Assembly: GCF_009730915.1 (NCBI RefSeq)
Contig: NC_052474.1
Coordinates: 1,957,501-2,021,500 of the forward strand
Origin: Dioscorea cayenensis subsp. rotundata
Taxonomy: Eukaryota; Streptophyta; Magnoliopsida; Dioscoreales; Dioscoreaceae
DNA: 64,000 nucleotides
Direction: 5' to 3'
Positions 51,282 to 62,152 of this stretch are shown here, one piece after another (the stretch's first letter is position 1; every line of letters begins with the position of its first letter). The position numbers were made by a program, and so were the translations under genes. The notes below the pieces were generated by a model. The model made no database searches. It was not told where the DNA came from and saw nothing but the letters and a program-made list of their open reading frames with translations.

Positions 51282-54200
51282 TGATGTCAAGCACCGTTTG
51301 TTTAAAGGAAATCAAAGGCCTGGTATGACCACTGAAATTAAAATGATATAAAAAAACTTGATATCAATAGACTAAAAAATTATTGGTATATTTCATTTGT
51401 ATCAAATTCCCTAATTAATTATTTATAGTTTTTTTTTCCTTTCTTTTTCTTTGAAAGGTAAAAAAAAAGAAACACTAGTTTAGAAAGGGCAAAGTTAGAA
51501 TGGCATTGGCTAGAAAGCCTAAACAATATTCTGAAAAGGTCCCATCAAGAAAGAAGAGAGGAATGCACTGGATTCTTCTGTGTTTCATCATTGGTCCATT
51601 GAAAGCTTGAAACCCTTTTTTCCCACTAAGCCAAACAACCTAAACCCCTTGCCACATACCCTTTTTACATCACATCTAGTTTGGGTTCAATAGGCTAAAT
51701 AATAATCAAAAACGCCCAACGTTGTTGACATGGCCCCCAATATTTGACTTTTGATTCTCATCTTCTTTTTTTTTTCATCTTTTCATAAGTAAATGGTCTA
51801 AGTCTTCAGAAAAAGGAAAGTCTCCGGATTTTTTTCTACCCTTGGGATTACTGAGTACGTTGCTTTGTGAGATTTCTAAGTACGATGTTTTCTAAGAGAT
51901 ATTATTATAGTCTAAAAGTAATTGAGTAAGCTAGTACTATAATTATTATTATTATTATTTTTTTTTGGTGGTCATCTTTGCTTGATTTGCCTCTGTGGTG
52001 TCATTAGCATCACCCATTTTTTAAAATATATTGTGGTTTGTTTTTCTGTTTAACTTATGTTTTTTTGTAAATTTCATTTTATAGATGTGCTCGTTTATTT
52101 ATTTGTAATTTTCTTGAATTTATCATTGTTTTAGACGTAAACAAGTTGATTTTCATATGCAAGATTATTACGAAATGCTATTTGTTTAGTTTATTAATGA
52201 ACAAGATATGAGGTAACATGCATGGTAATAGAATATAAAATTTATAGTTTAGTTATATTTTTTGTTATTATTATCTAATAAAATTTTTACTAAGTCAATA
52301 TAAGTAAAAATTACCAATGCACTGTGCACTTGTTTTTTCTAAAATTATTTCCTTACCCTTTCTTTTAAAAAAACAATAGAATGGAGCCAATATCAAGCTA
52401 GTGCACTTTATAAGTGTTTTTAAATGAGATCTTTTACATGATATGAAGTTTCACTAATAAATATTAATCAGAAAGACCATATTTGGTACCACTTGGTTGT
52501 CCTGCTAGAAGCCAAAACCACTTAAATGATTTCCTTGTTGCACTCAAACTTCACAAGGTTCCATGAATAAAAAGGCCATAGAGAACCCTATTATATTTTT
52601 ATATCTAGTTTGATCTCAAACATTGTACCAAAGTCCTTTGGACTCTTCTTTTATGATGAGGTTTTCCACTTAGTTTTCATTTTAATAGTTTAGCTTACAA
52701 CTTTGAAGCCATATATTATCAAACTCATGCTTAACATATATATATATATATACTTAAAACTTTACTTCTATGAGGCACTAAACCCTAATAAATATGCAAC
52801 TTCAACAAACTCCTATATATTCTAAGGAACACACCTTCCACAAGGACCTAGAGTCAACTCCATTCTCTCATCATCAATGAGACCCTAATGAATATATTAT
52901 ATTATTATATTATTATATATGTGAAGTGTAAAGCGGTAGGAGCAAGGTGGCAATCCATGTTTGTTTGAATTGGAGTTTTAACTAGGAGGGCAAAAACATT
53001 GAATAACCAAATACATACAAGTTTCGCCTAATACATGTATTTTACAATAAACTATAATGATTTATTAATTTAAATCAATATTACCTAATGCTATCTTCTT
53101 TGAGAAAACAAGAATAAGTTGAATGAATTAATTCAACTTGTAAATAATATTTCAATATTTCAATCTTCAAACTATCCTCCATTCAAAGTTATATATGATT
53201 GTTTAATAGGTTTAATGGAACTTACTCAAGCATAGGTACCTACTATTCTTTTTGAGTCCTCTATCACATCACCCTTCAATCAACTTGTATTGTTTTATAC
53301 CATGGAGATGGAATGATTCAAGTCAACAATAAAAAAAGAAAGGAAAAAAGAAGGAATTAGGAAGGAAATAAAAAAGAATGCCATAGAAGATGATGACTAG
53401 GGTTTAGGGTTCTTATTAATTGATTTTGATGGCCTAATCTAATACATCACCATTAACTTAAAGTATGTTTTCATGTTTCTTTCAAAATATTTATATATTT
53501 CTTGCCACCTCAATAAGATGAAGATTTTTTGCAAATAATTATCTTGAAATAGTATAATGAAGCATTATCATCAAAATTTTTAAAGTCAATTTTTTGACAA
53601 TTTTTTTTTTTTTTACTTTTGTGACATCCAAAAGGGTTTCATTAAATTTTTATAAAAATAAAAATTACGAATAAAGTGAAATCATATCAAAATTAAGATG
53701 TAACAACATTATTTTTTACAAAAATTTCAAATAAAAGTGAATAAATTATCTTGGTTTCAATTCAAACATGGGTTTGATTGATGCACACGCTATGTTCATA
53801 GAAATATTGACCATATAAAAAAAAAAAAAACATGTATTGGTATCCATGGTCATAGACTTGAATTAATAGTATTGTACATTTTCTTTGGTCTTAATTAGCA
53901 TATGGCAAACCAATATTTTTAAAATAACCTTCCATTTCTCCTTTTAGTAAATCAATTTCATTTTTAAACAAAAAAATGGATAAATCATGCATGCATTTAA
54001 AAGAGATAGAAACTACAAATCAAGTTCGATTTCTCTCCAAATTTTTTATATATTATATTATTATTATTATTTTTAATTATTAGACAACATTACTTTTAGC
54101 TTCATATATTACCTCTCTCACATATACAAATTCTACCACAAGAATAAAAACTATGTACAAAAATATATATTTGTACACTTCAGTTACTAACACATGGAGT

Positions 54201-54376
54201 TAGGAATCAAAGAGAATCTCTCATGACAGTAGTAGCATTCACATTCAAATACAACTCATGTAAAAGAGAATTAATTAACTACTTAATTAATTAACAAGTT
54301 AATCTTTTTTTTTTGGTATAATAATAAATAGTTCGCAAACAGTTTCAAAGCCGTGAAATGCGGCTGTTTGCCGCCT

Positions 54377-54379
<3 letters not shown>

Positions 54380-54410
<31 letters not shown>
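54380..54410. repeat. (CT)n tract upstream of the WRKY gene
   Basis: About fifteen CT units, 600 bases before the WRKY start; GA on the other strand. It is followed by short TTTTAA repeats at 54437-54462. A possible site for BBR/BPC factors, by inference. Confidence 0.9.
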
Positions 54411-54413
<3 letters not shown>

Positions 54414-55010
54414 TATTCTAGAGAGAGAAACACGCTTAATTTTAATTTTAATTTTAATTTTTTTTTAAAGAGAGAGAAAGAAAGATGACATGATTCTAAA
54501 ATGAAATCCATCACACAAAGCAACAAAAGCAAGAGTTCAAGACCACCTTCATTATAAATCAAAACACAAACAGTTGTATAGATTTGGACTTCTTCATATA
54601 ACCATCATCCTTCCCAATTCTTTTTACACCATTACCAATCTTCTTCTTCTTCATCTTGTTCTTCTTCTTTTTGTTCTACTTCTTGTTTCTTAGAAACAAG
54701 AGCCAAAGCTACCAAAAAAATAAAAAAAAGTCAGCGTCTTTGGTTTCCAATATAAAAATAGATCTTATCTTCACATCTCTATCAAAATTTGTCCTTACAA
54801 AACTACTCCTTTGGTTTTTCTTTGTTTAAGGCCAAAACTAGAGCTTTCCTTCAAAATAGAAACTTTGAAGCTTTGAGAAGAAGAAAAAGAGAAGGCTTTA
54901 ATTTGGTAGCTCGTTCTTTTATATGGTGCAAGTGACCCTACTAGTCTTGTTAATTTAGATCTGTTGAATAATTCTGTTGAGCTTCTTCAATCTTTAATTT
55001 TGAGTTAGAT

Positions 55011-56752
55011 ATGTGTGATTACTTTTGGAAAAAGATGGAGAATGGTCAAGGAGATCTTGCTGATATAGTTCGAGCAAGCGGTAGAGTTGGAGGGAATGAT
55101 ATCGATCTTTCATCGGTGATGTCTAATGACTGGCAGTTCATTCCTTCAGAACCAGTTAGTTTTTTCCCACTGCCGCCAAGGGATGACCGAAGAGAAGAGG
55201 AAGAGGAAGAAGAAGATGTGTTTAGTGATCCTTTTGGGCCTTTTTCTAGAGATCCTTTGCTTCATGAGATCACAGTGTCTTCTTTCTTTGATCATGGTCA
55301 AGATCTAAAGAGAGGTTTACAGCAGGAGATCACAAGGAGTACTCCAACTACTACAACAACAACTACAAACTACTACTACTACCACCAATAGTAATACTGG
55401 TGCTAGGCCTTGTGATGTTTTCTCTAGGGTTCTTCAGATCTCACCAGGAATTTCTAAGCCTGCTCAGATGATAAGAAGCTCTGGTGGATGTCAGCCGGTG
55501 CTCGGTGATATTCAGATCTCATCTCCCCGGACTCCGGGCATCAAGAGAAGGTTTTTAATTTAAATTTTTAGAATCTTATGTTTGAGATTATCAATTTGCA
55601 TGGTATATAGTTGTTGATTAATATTGTGTTTTGATCATTAGTATTCAGGAAATTAAAAGAATATATGATTAGAACACTGAAATTTAGGCTTTGAGGGACA
55701 AAACATGATAAGAAGTTGTTGTTTGATGGGATTGATGCTTAAGGACTTATCATGTTTGAGTTGACAGCCCAAAGAAACAAAGAAAAGTAGATAGATGGAT
55801 TGTGAGCCATAAAATTAACCTTAACTTTGTGTTTCACCTTTCATTAATTTGTTGGTAAAAGATTAACCTAAGAATAATAAACAGCAAAAGTCAACAGTTT
55901 TGATACTAAAAACATGGAATTAAATGATCATATGCAGGAAAAGCCAAGCAAAGAAGGTGGTCTGCATTCCTGCTCCAGCTGCAGCAAACAGCAGAACAAG
56001 TGGAGAAGTTGTTCCTTCTGATCTTTGGGCTTGGAGAAAATATGGCCAAAAACCAATCAAAGGTTCTCCTTATCCAAGGTAATATATATCTAGTATCTAC
56101 ACGTACACACTAATATCTCATCAAATTCATCATCTCATTGTTATTATTGTTATTGTTACTTCAAATTTCAAAGACATACAAATTTTCATATATATATATA
56201 TATAGTGATTGAACATAAAATTTGCACATTCTATATATATATATATATGTATAGGGGGTATTATAGATGTAGTAGTTCGAAAGGATGTTCAGCGAGGAAA
56301 CAAGTAGAGCGAAGCCGGACCGATCCAAACATGTTGGTTATCACCTACACATCGGAGCATAACCACCCTTGGCCGACGCAGAGGAATGCGCTTGCCGGAT
56401 CGACACGGTCACAAACGTCGTCGAAGAACGTTACTTCTTCATCAACTCAAAAGAACAACCACAAACAAGTAGTAAATTTGAAGGAAGAACCAAAGGACAC
56501 AACAAGCTCAAGCAGTACTCCATTAGTGAAAGAAGAAGGTGGAGAGTTTGTAGACAAAGCAATGGATGCATCTGATCATGATCAAGATCGTCTTGATCAA
56601 ATGTTTGTTGGGAGTTACAAACCATTGATACCAGAATGCAACCATCCTGATGATTTCTTTGCTGATTTAGCTGAGTTGGATCCTGATCCAATGAGCCTGA
56701 TATTCTCAAAAGGAATTGATGATGTTGATGTTGAACAGGATCAGAGGGAGAG

Positions 56753-56791
<39 letters not shown>

Positions 56792-56864
56792 GAGCATTGA
56801 TCCTTTCAACATCTTTGATTGGGGAGTCATGAACTCATTCGGAGAGTCAAAGAGAGGTTTATAA
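55011..56864 (+). CDS. WRKY transcription factor, group IIe (WRKY14/35-like), one apparent frameshift
   Basis: Exons 55011-55550, 55938-56078 and 56255-56864 give about 429 residues once one extra base is discounted. The protein starts [20 protein letters not shown]. It has an acidic Glu run and [20 protein letters not shown] (a likely nuclear signal). The WRKY domain is [20 protein letters not shown], then [11 protein letters not shown] and SEHNH: the heptad WRKYGQK plus a CX5C-X23-HXH zinc finger. The intron falls in the PR|G codon, as usual for this group. The tail is acidic with a poly-Asn run. It binds W-boxes (TTGAC). The first frame stops at 55391, inside an ACT/CTA repeat. Removing one A around 55361-55366 restores [16 protein letters not shown] and the frame to the exon 1 donor. 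Confidence 0.88.
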
Positions 56865-59230
56865 CAAGACCTTGTTACAGTATATGTTCAAGGTCTGAAT
56901 ATAAACCATTTCTTATAATATCTCTTGAATTTAGAGACACAGTTGTTTTTGTCCCCTTTTTTTTTCTCTTCTTTATCTTGTTATTTAACAGAACCTTATA
57001 AAGATTAGAGGAGAACATTAATCAAAAGAAGAAGAAGAAGAAGAAAGGGTTGTTTGTAGTTGAAGGAGAGAGAGAGAGAGAGAGCTGTAAACTTGGAATA
57101 TTGGAGGATGGGACAGAAAGCTGAGGAACAGAAGCTTTCAACAGTTAAGAACAAGTACATGTCTGAGATGTGATTGAAAAAACCTCACAAAGAAGTTGAT
57201 AGTGTTGTAGTTGTTGGTGTTCATACAGGGATGAGCTTTTCCTTTTTCACTCCACTTCTCTGCTACTTGCTTGGGATGACAAGAGTGGTCATACAAAAAG
57301 AAAAGAGTAGCTTGACTTTTTCTTTCTCTCATGGATTCCTTTGAAAGTTTGAGCAAAGCCTAACTTCAGTTGAGACAGTGAGAGAGAGAACACAATTAAT
57401 GATCAATTGATCATCATATATCAATATATATAAGAGTATTGGGATAAAGAAAAGATAAACTATATATATATATATATATATTAGGGTTTAAGTCTTCTGT
57501 TCCTCATCTTTCTATTTCTTATTCATCTACTCCACCAACTTCTCACAGTTGGAGGCCCCTCCCTTTGGAAGTCAAGTCTGTAAGCTATAAAATTAAACTC
57601 CTCATTGTATTTTTATATATATTTTGAGAGATTAATGCATTTGAATAAATACTTAATTTGTGTAATTAACATGGTTCAACCATGCAGGCTAACCATAAAA
57701 CCATGTAAAATTATGAGTTGAATAGATAGGGATGGGCACTATAGGAAGGTGGCCATTATTAAGCATTTGTCATTTTATGCTTGTGTGTGTGTGTGTGTGT
57801 AGACGTGCGTGCATGCATGCATGCACGTAGAATCAAGCAAATCTCCTGACTGATTATCTATTTTTTTAAAAATATATATATTGATAAATGGGGCCATTTT
57901 TAATGTATATGGAGTTCAAGTTTGATATTAATTAGTGTAGAAAATTTATTAGTTTGAAGTCTCATCTTGCTAGCTAGTCTTATATGATTAATTCTGTACT
58001 GTTTAACCAAGCTTAAGAATAATTAGGAATTAAGTATAAGGATTTGGTATATATATACTCCTCTTAGTACCTAGCTAATATTATCTTATTCTACTTAGAC
58101 ATTAATATTATCCGGGGGTTTATAGTTTATTCAAATTATTTTTTAGTTAAAATCAGTCAATCATAAAATATGAGTGAAAGAAATTTTATCAATGTCAACC
58201 AATTGCATCATCTTTTTCCACTATATATGTATATAGGTATTGATGAACAATATTTGTGTTGACTTTTTTATATTGTGATGTGATATATTTTGATGAGATA
58301 AATTCCCATCCTTCAAATGACCCTCCCTCTTCTGTCCTAATCTTACTTATAATAGCAAGTCAATCACTAATCAAAAGTTATATATATATATATATATATG
58401 TTTGCAATATATATTACCAAGTTGAAATTCAAAGGTTTAATTAATACCACATGAATATATGCCTGGTTTGCCATAAAGTAGCATTTGTGATTTCTCCCCC
58501 ACTTTGATGATTTCCTCCATTATTCTCCAATTTGACATATTGATGTGTTGTTTTGTGGGAGAAACTGTGGCCATTATAATATTTTCATGAGATTGAAATG
58601 AATGCGTGATGAATGAATAAAATATTTTTATCTATTTACATCAAACATAGATTTGAGACCATTAAAATTTTCAGAAACCTTTGATGAAAAGACAGCATGA
58701 TTCTTACCTCAAATCACCAATCATTCATGAAAGAAATCAAATTAATTTAATTCTTTAACATGATAGTTGAGTTGAAAGGTTGGAAGAAATTCAATGGTTC
58801 AAAGCAACAAAGTTTAATTAGATCCTCATGAATATTTAGTGAAGAATATTGTTCACTAATTCTAAGTAGATAATCTATGTTTAATATATATATTTGTTGA
58901 TGGGATAGTTGATTAATATATATATATATATATACATATATTTTTTTGCTCAAAATATATGTGTATATATATACATATAATATTATTATTAAGTCAAATA
59001 ACAGCTAATCAGTGACCATTGGGAGCATGCTAAGTGACAAAGTACAATACCAAACTTAATGATATTATTAGTCTAATGAGAGGGGTAGGTTAGGCTCAAC
59101 TTAAACGTGGTCATGACTGGATGATGACGAATGTGTGCGTTCAGACTGCCTTTATGAATCCTGCTCTTTAAAAAATTTCTCACTCCTTTTATTGTTATTT
59201 ATTTGGGATTTATGGTTTTTAATCCACCTG
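56865..59230. other. intergenic region right of the WRKY gene
   Basis: WRKY 3' flank then AT-rich spacer. Simple repeats: (GA)n at 57066-57084, (GT)n at 57782-57800 followed by GCAT units, and several AT runs. No coding exon was supported. Confidence 0.5.
57066..57084. repeat. (GA)n tract
   Basis: About nine GA units, 200 bases after the WRKY stop codon. Confidence 0.9.
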
Positions 59231-60371
59231 GGATCAAGATGTCAGAGACTCACAGATCATGCCGAACCATTGGCCTAGACTACCCGGCTCCATATGGGCC
59301 TCGCCCGCGCAGCCCATAAATTGGGCCGCAAGTATTTCACAACCGACAGACCAACCGACAGACCAAACTCTTGAAATGATAAATATTGCATATTATATAT
59401 ATGTGTGTGTGTGTGCGCGCGCGTCAATTCATCTTCTACAAATGTTATAGGATACGGGACGTAGGGGTGGACATGGGCCGGGCGACCCATGGCCCTGAGC
59501 CCAGCTTCAAAAAAATCTGAGCAGGGTTTAGAAAGTTGGCTAGCGGGTTGAGATCGAAATGTTTCGTGAGATTGAATTTCGAGGTTTGGGTCGGATGAAT
59601 TTTAACCCGACCCGACCCGGCTCGACCCGAATAAATAAATAATATATATAATACATTATTTATAATATATATATATAATTATATATATATATATATATAA
59701 TAGTAATAGGCTTGAGTAGGCAACTTTTTAGCCTTTGATTTTAGATTTTTTTAATATAAAAAATATATTGGAATCTGTGCATGCAAGCTTTCATCTAATT
59801 GTGTCTTTGTTTTTTTCGTTTGAGGGCTCAGGGATGACATATGACATTCAAATAATGAAAAAAAGTGTTTGTTTTTATTTCTACTTCCATTATCAAGCTT
59901 CTCTCCTCCATCAAGCTTTTCTCCTCTTGCTTTAACCAACCGCCATGCTCTTTCATTTTTGCAGTCATCCATTTCATATCCGGTGAAGATTTGGCCATCC
60001 AGGTAATATATTCTTAGACTTTTTTTTTCTTCTTTTTGATGTGTAGTGTGTACTAGTATTTTTGCCTCTTTTTAATCAAGTCACTTTTTATATGAATGTG
60101 CAGGCATTCTTCTTTTTGGAATCTTGAATTCACACTTCATGAGCTTTCTCTAGGTTCCATGATCAAGCTTTTTCTCCTACTTTAAGCAATCATTGTGCTC
60201 ATTTTGATTTTTTCACTTCATCCATTTCATCTCAAGGTAAGGTCTAACCATCCAAGTAATAAATTCACTCTTATACTTCAGCTTTTAGATTTTTATTTAT
60301 AAATTAATTTTTATTACACCACATGAATTTTTCTATTGATTTTTAATTTTGTTTGTTAATATTCAATAGAT

Positions 60372-60560
60372 ATGGAAAGTCAATCAAGTACACCAATTAA
60401 TCTTGGTGATGAAAATGTTGAGCTCGAATCAAAGCGTGGTAGATCGGATGTGTGGGAGCATTTTGACAAATTACCACCAATTGATGCAAATTCACAAAGA
60501 GCTCAATGCAAATATTGTAAGAAGGCATATGAGGAGGCATTTGAGGAACATCGCATTTGA
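60372..60560 (+). pseudogene. N-terminal BED zinc-finger remnant of a hAT transposase
   Basis: A 62-codon frame with SDVWEHFDKLPP and AQCKYCKKAY, the start of a plant hAT BED finger (Trp/Phe core and the CxxC pair). The His pair that should follow is missing. The frame runs into a short internal repeat (coding EEAFEE) and stops. A further fragment at about 60711-60790 (ENDLSSSSDSMDDFST, then stop) may be the C-terminal tail of the same protein. The large middle part is deleted. It lies inside the hAT element in the + direction, and an acceptor-like TTCAATAG precedes it. Confidence 0.7.
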
Positions 60561-60943
60561 GGAGGCATTTGAGGAGGAACATCGCATTCGAGATTGGTTG
60601 CGAGCATCCTTTGAACCAAGTAAGTTCATTATGTTTTAAGAAGTTATGTTAGTATGTTTTAACTAAATATTTTAAAATATTGAATTATGGTTGTAATTAA
60701 TAATTTAAAGGAAAATCTGATGGGGTGGTTGGTGTTGAAGAAAATGATTTATCTTCAAGTTCAGATTCTATGGATGACTTTTCAACATAGGGTATTTTTC
60801 TTTTAAATATTTTTAAATTTTAGGCTACTTTTTATATATGTTTATATTAACATTTTTTGTTTAATGGTGTTTTTGCATAGGTTATTATCTTCTTTAATCT
60901 ATTTGATGGGGATCAAGAATTAATTCTTTTGGTGATTTTTAAT

Positions 60944-61190
60944 TATGTAATATTTGCTTCTTATGGGACAATTGTTGAACTATTGTACTACTTATGTAAT
61001 ATTTGCTTCTTATAAACTCTTGTAGAACCATTGTACTACTTATGTAATATTCTACTACTTATGAAACTCGTTTTGAATCATTGTACTACTTATGTAATAT
61101 TTGCTACTTATGAAACTCATGTTGAACCCTTGTACTACTTATTAATATTTGTTTTTTATGAATGGTATATTTGTACTTGATGTAATATTT
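60944..61190. repeat. 49-bp minisatellite inside the hAT element
   Basis: GTACTACTTATGTAATAT starts at 60985, 61033 and 61083, with a shorter variant at 61132: spacings of 48, 50 and 49 bases. Copies also share TTGAA(C/T) and ATGAAACTC. Directly visible. Confidence 0.85.
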
Positions 61191-61743
61191 GTTGATAATA
61201 TTACTACTTATTTATATAGAATTTATTTCGAACCATTTATAATACTTCATGTTGTATTTTTAATTGTTTGAAAAATTTTTAGGGGTTGTAGTAGTAGCTT
61301 TTATTTAGTTATTTCAATTATTTCATAAAAACATTATTTATTTTTTAGGGTTGGGCTGAGCTGGCGCATAACGATAATCAAATGGGTCGGGTTTCGGGAC
61401 CAAGACACTGATTTCTGAACATGGCCCTAGCCCCAGATCTGAATATATGATTTGTATTTTCTAGCAACGTGGGACTCGACCCAGCTGACCTACGTCCACC
61501 CCCGGGACGTGGTCTCTGTAAATGTATTTTTAAAATATTATATTTTTTTTTCAAGTGCATGATTATTTTAAAATATATCTTAAATGTTTCTTATTTCTTA
61601 TTTAATTATTTTTTTAATCTCTGATTTTCTTTTTCTAGATTTTTTAGTTTTAAAATAGAAGTTAAAAACTAAATGGGCCGCCTGAGTGCGCACGCGTAGT
61701 TGTACCAGCCCGGCTCGTCTCGGGCCATCTGACATCTTGACCC

Positions 61744-62152
61744 CCTGGCAGACTTAGAAATTCTAACACAAGGATTTCACATTCTATCAGTTTCTTTTCA
61801 CCATTTCCACACAAAAGCATGCATATTTCAACCGCTGAAGATCAACTAGACATGATGCACTTCACCACCACACCAAAAATAAAAAAAGAAAAAAAGAAGA
61901 AAGAAGCAGCTTATGATGCACAGCTTTGAAGAAGGTGCACTGGAACCCAATTGGGTTTGTACTGACATTCATTTGGCCTTTCAAATCCACAATCACAAAA
62001 AAGCTGCTCAAAAAGTGCAACATTAAACATATCATTCCATTTCATGCCGCGAGAGTTGTACTACCAATCTAAACTCATCTCATGAACTAGCAAATGCTTG
62101 ATACAATAATTACCAATGTGATTTACACATTGGGCAACAACACTGTTATGCA
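61744..62152. other. 3' flank of the Cpn60 gene
   Basis: AT-rich 3' untranslated and spacer DNA; no gene seen. Confidence 0.5.

Larger units (their letters stand above)
50322..55010. other. long AT-rich region upstream of the WRKY gene
   Basis: 4.7 kb with no supported exon. It holds a (TTA)n tract at 51236-51281 and a (CT)n tract at 54380-54410. W-box cores (TTGAC) at about 51726 and 51743 lie over 3 kb from the gene. The last 400 bases, pyrimidine-rich around 54640-54690, are the likely WRKY promoter and leader. Confidence 0.5.
59463..61502 (+). mobile_element. hAT-type DNA transposon, deletion derivative, 2040 bp
   Basis: The left end AGGGGTGGACATGGGCC and the complement of the right end GGGGTGGACGTAGG are terminal inverted repeats. 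CGGGACGT stands at both sides (59455-59462 and 61503-61510), an exact 8-base target duplication. Subterminal CGACCC motifs cluster at 59609-59633 and, inverted, at 61385-61395. Inside are a BED zinc-finger remnant, a 265-bp-offset internal duplication (59885-60011 against 60150-60270) and a 49-bp minisatellite. The catalytic and dimerisation parts of an Ac-like transposase are absent, so it cannot move by itself. Confidence 0.85.
59231..61743. repeat. outer inverted repeat bracketing the hAT element
   Basis: TCAAGATGTCAGA at 59234-59246 reappears as an exact complement at 61728-61740, with GGGA/GGGG just outside. About 230 bases of GC-richer DNA on each side separate these arms from the inner hAT element. 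This looks like an older element of about 470 bp into which the hAT copy was inserted. No clear target duplication was found, so the class is unknown. Confidence 0.45.

Noticed and set aside
53399-53412. AGGGTTTAGGGTT, telomere-like
   Set aside because: Under two units and isolated; too short for an interstitial telomere and far from any promoter to be a telo-box.
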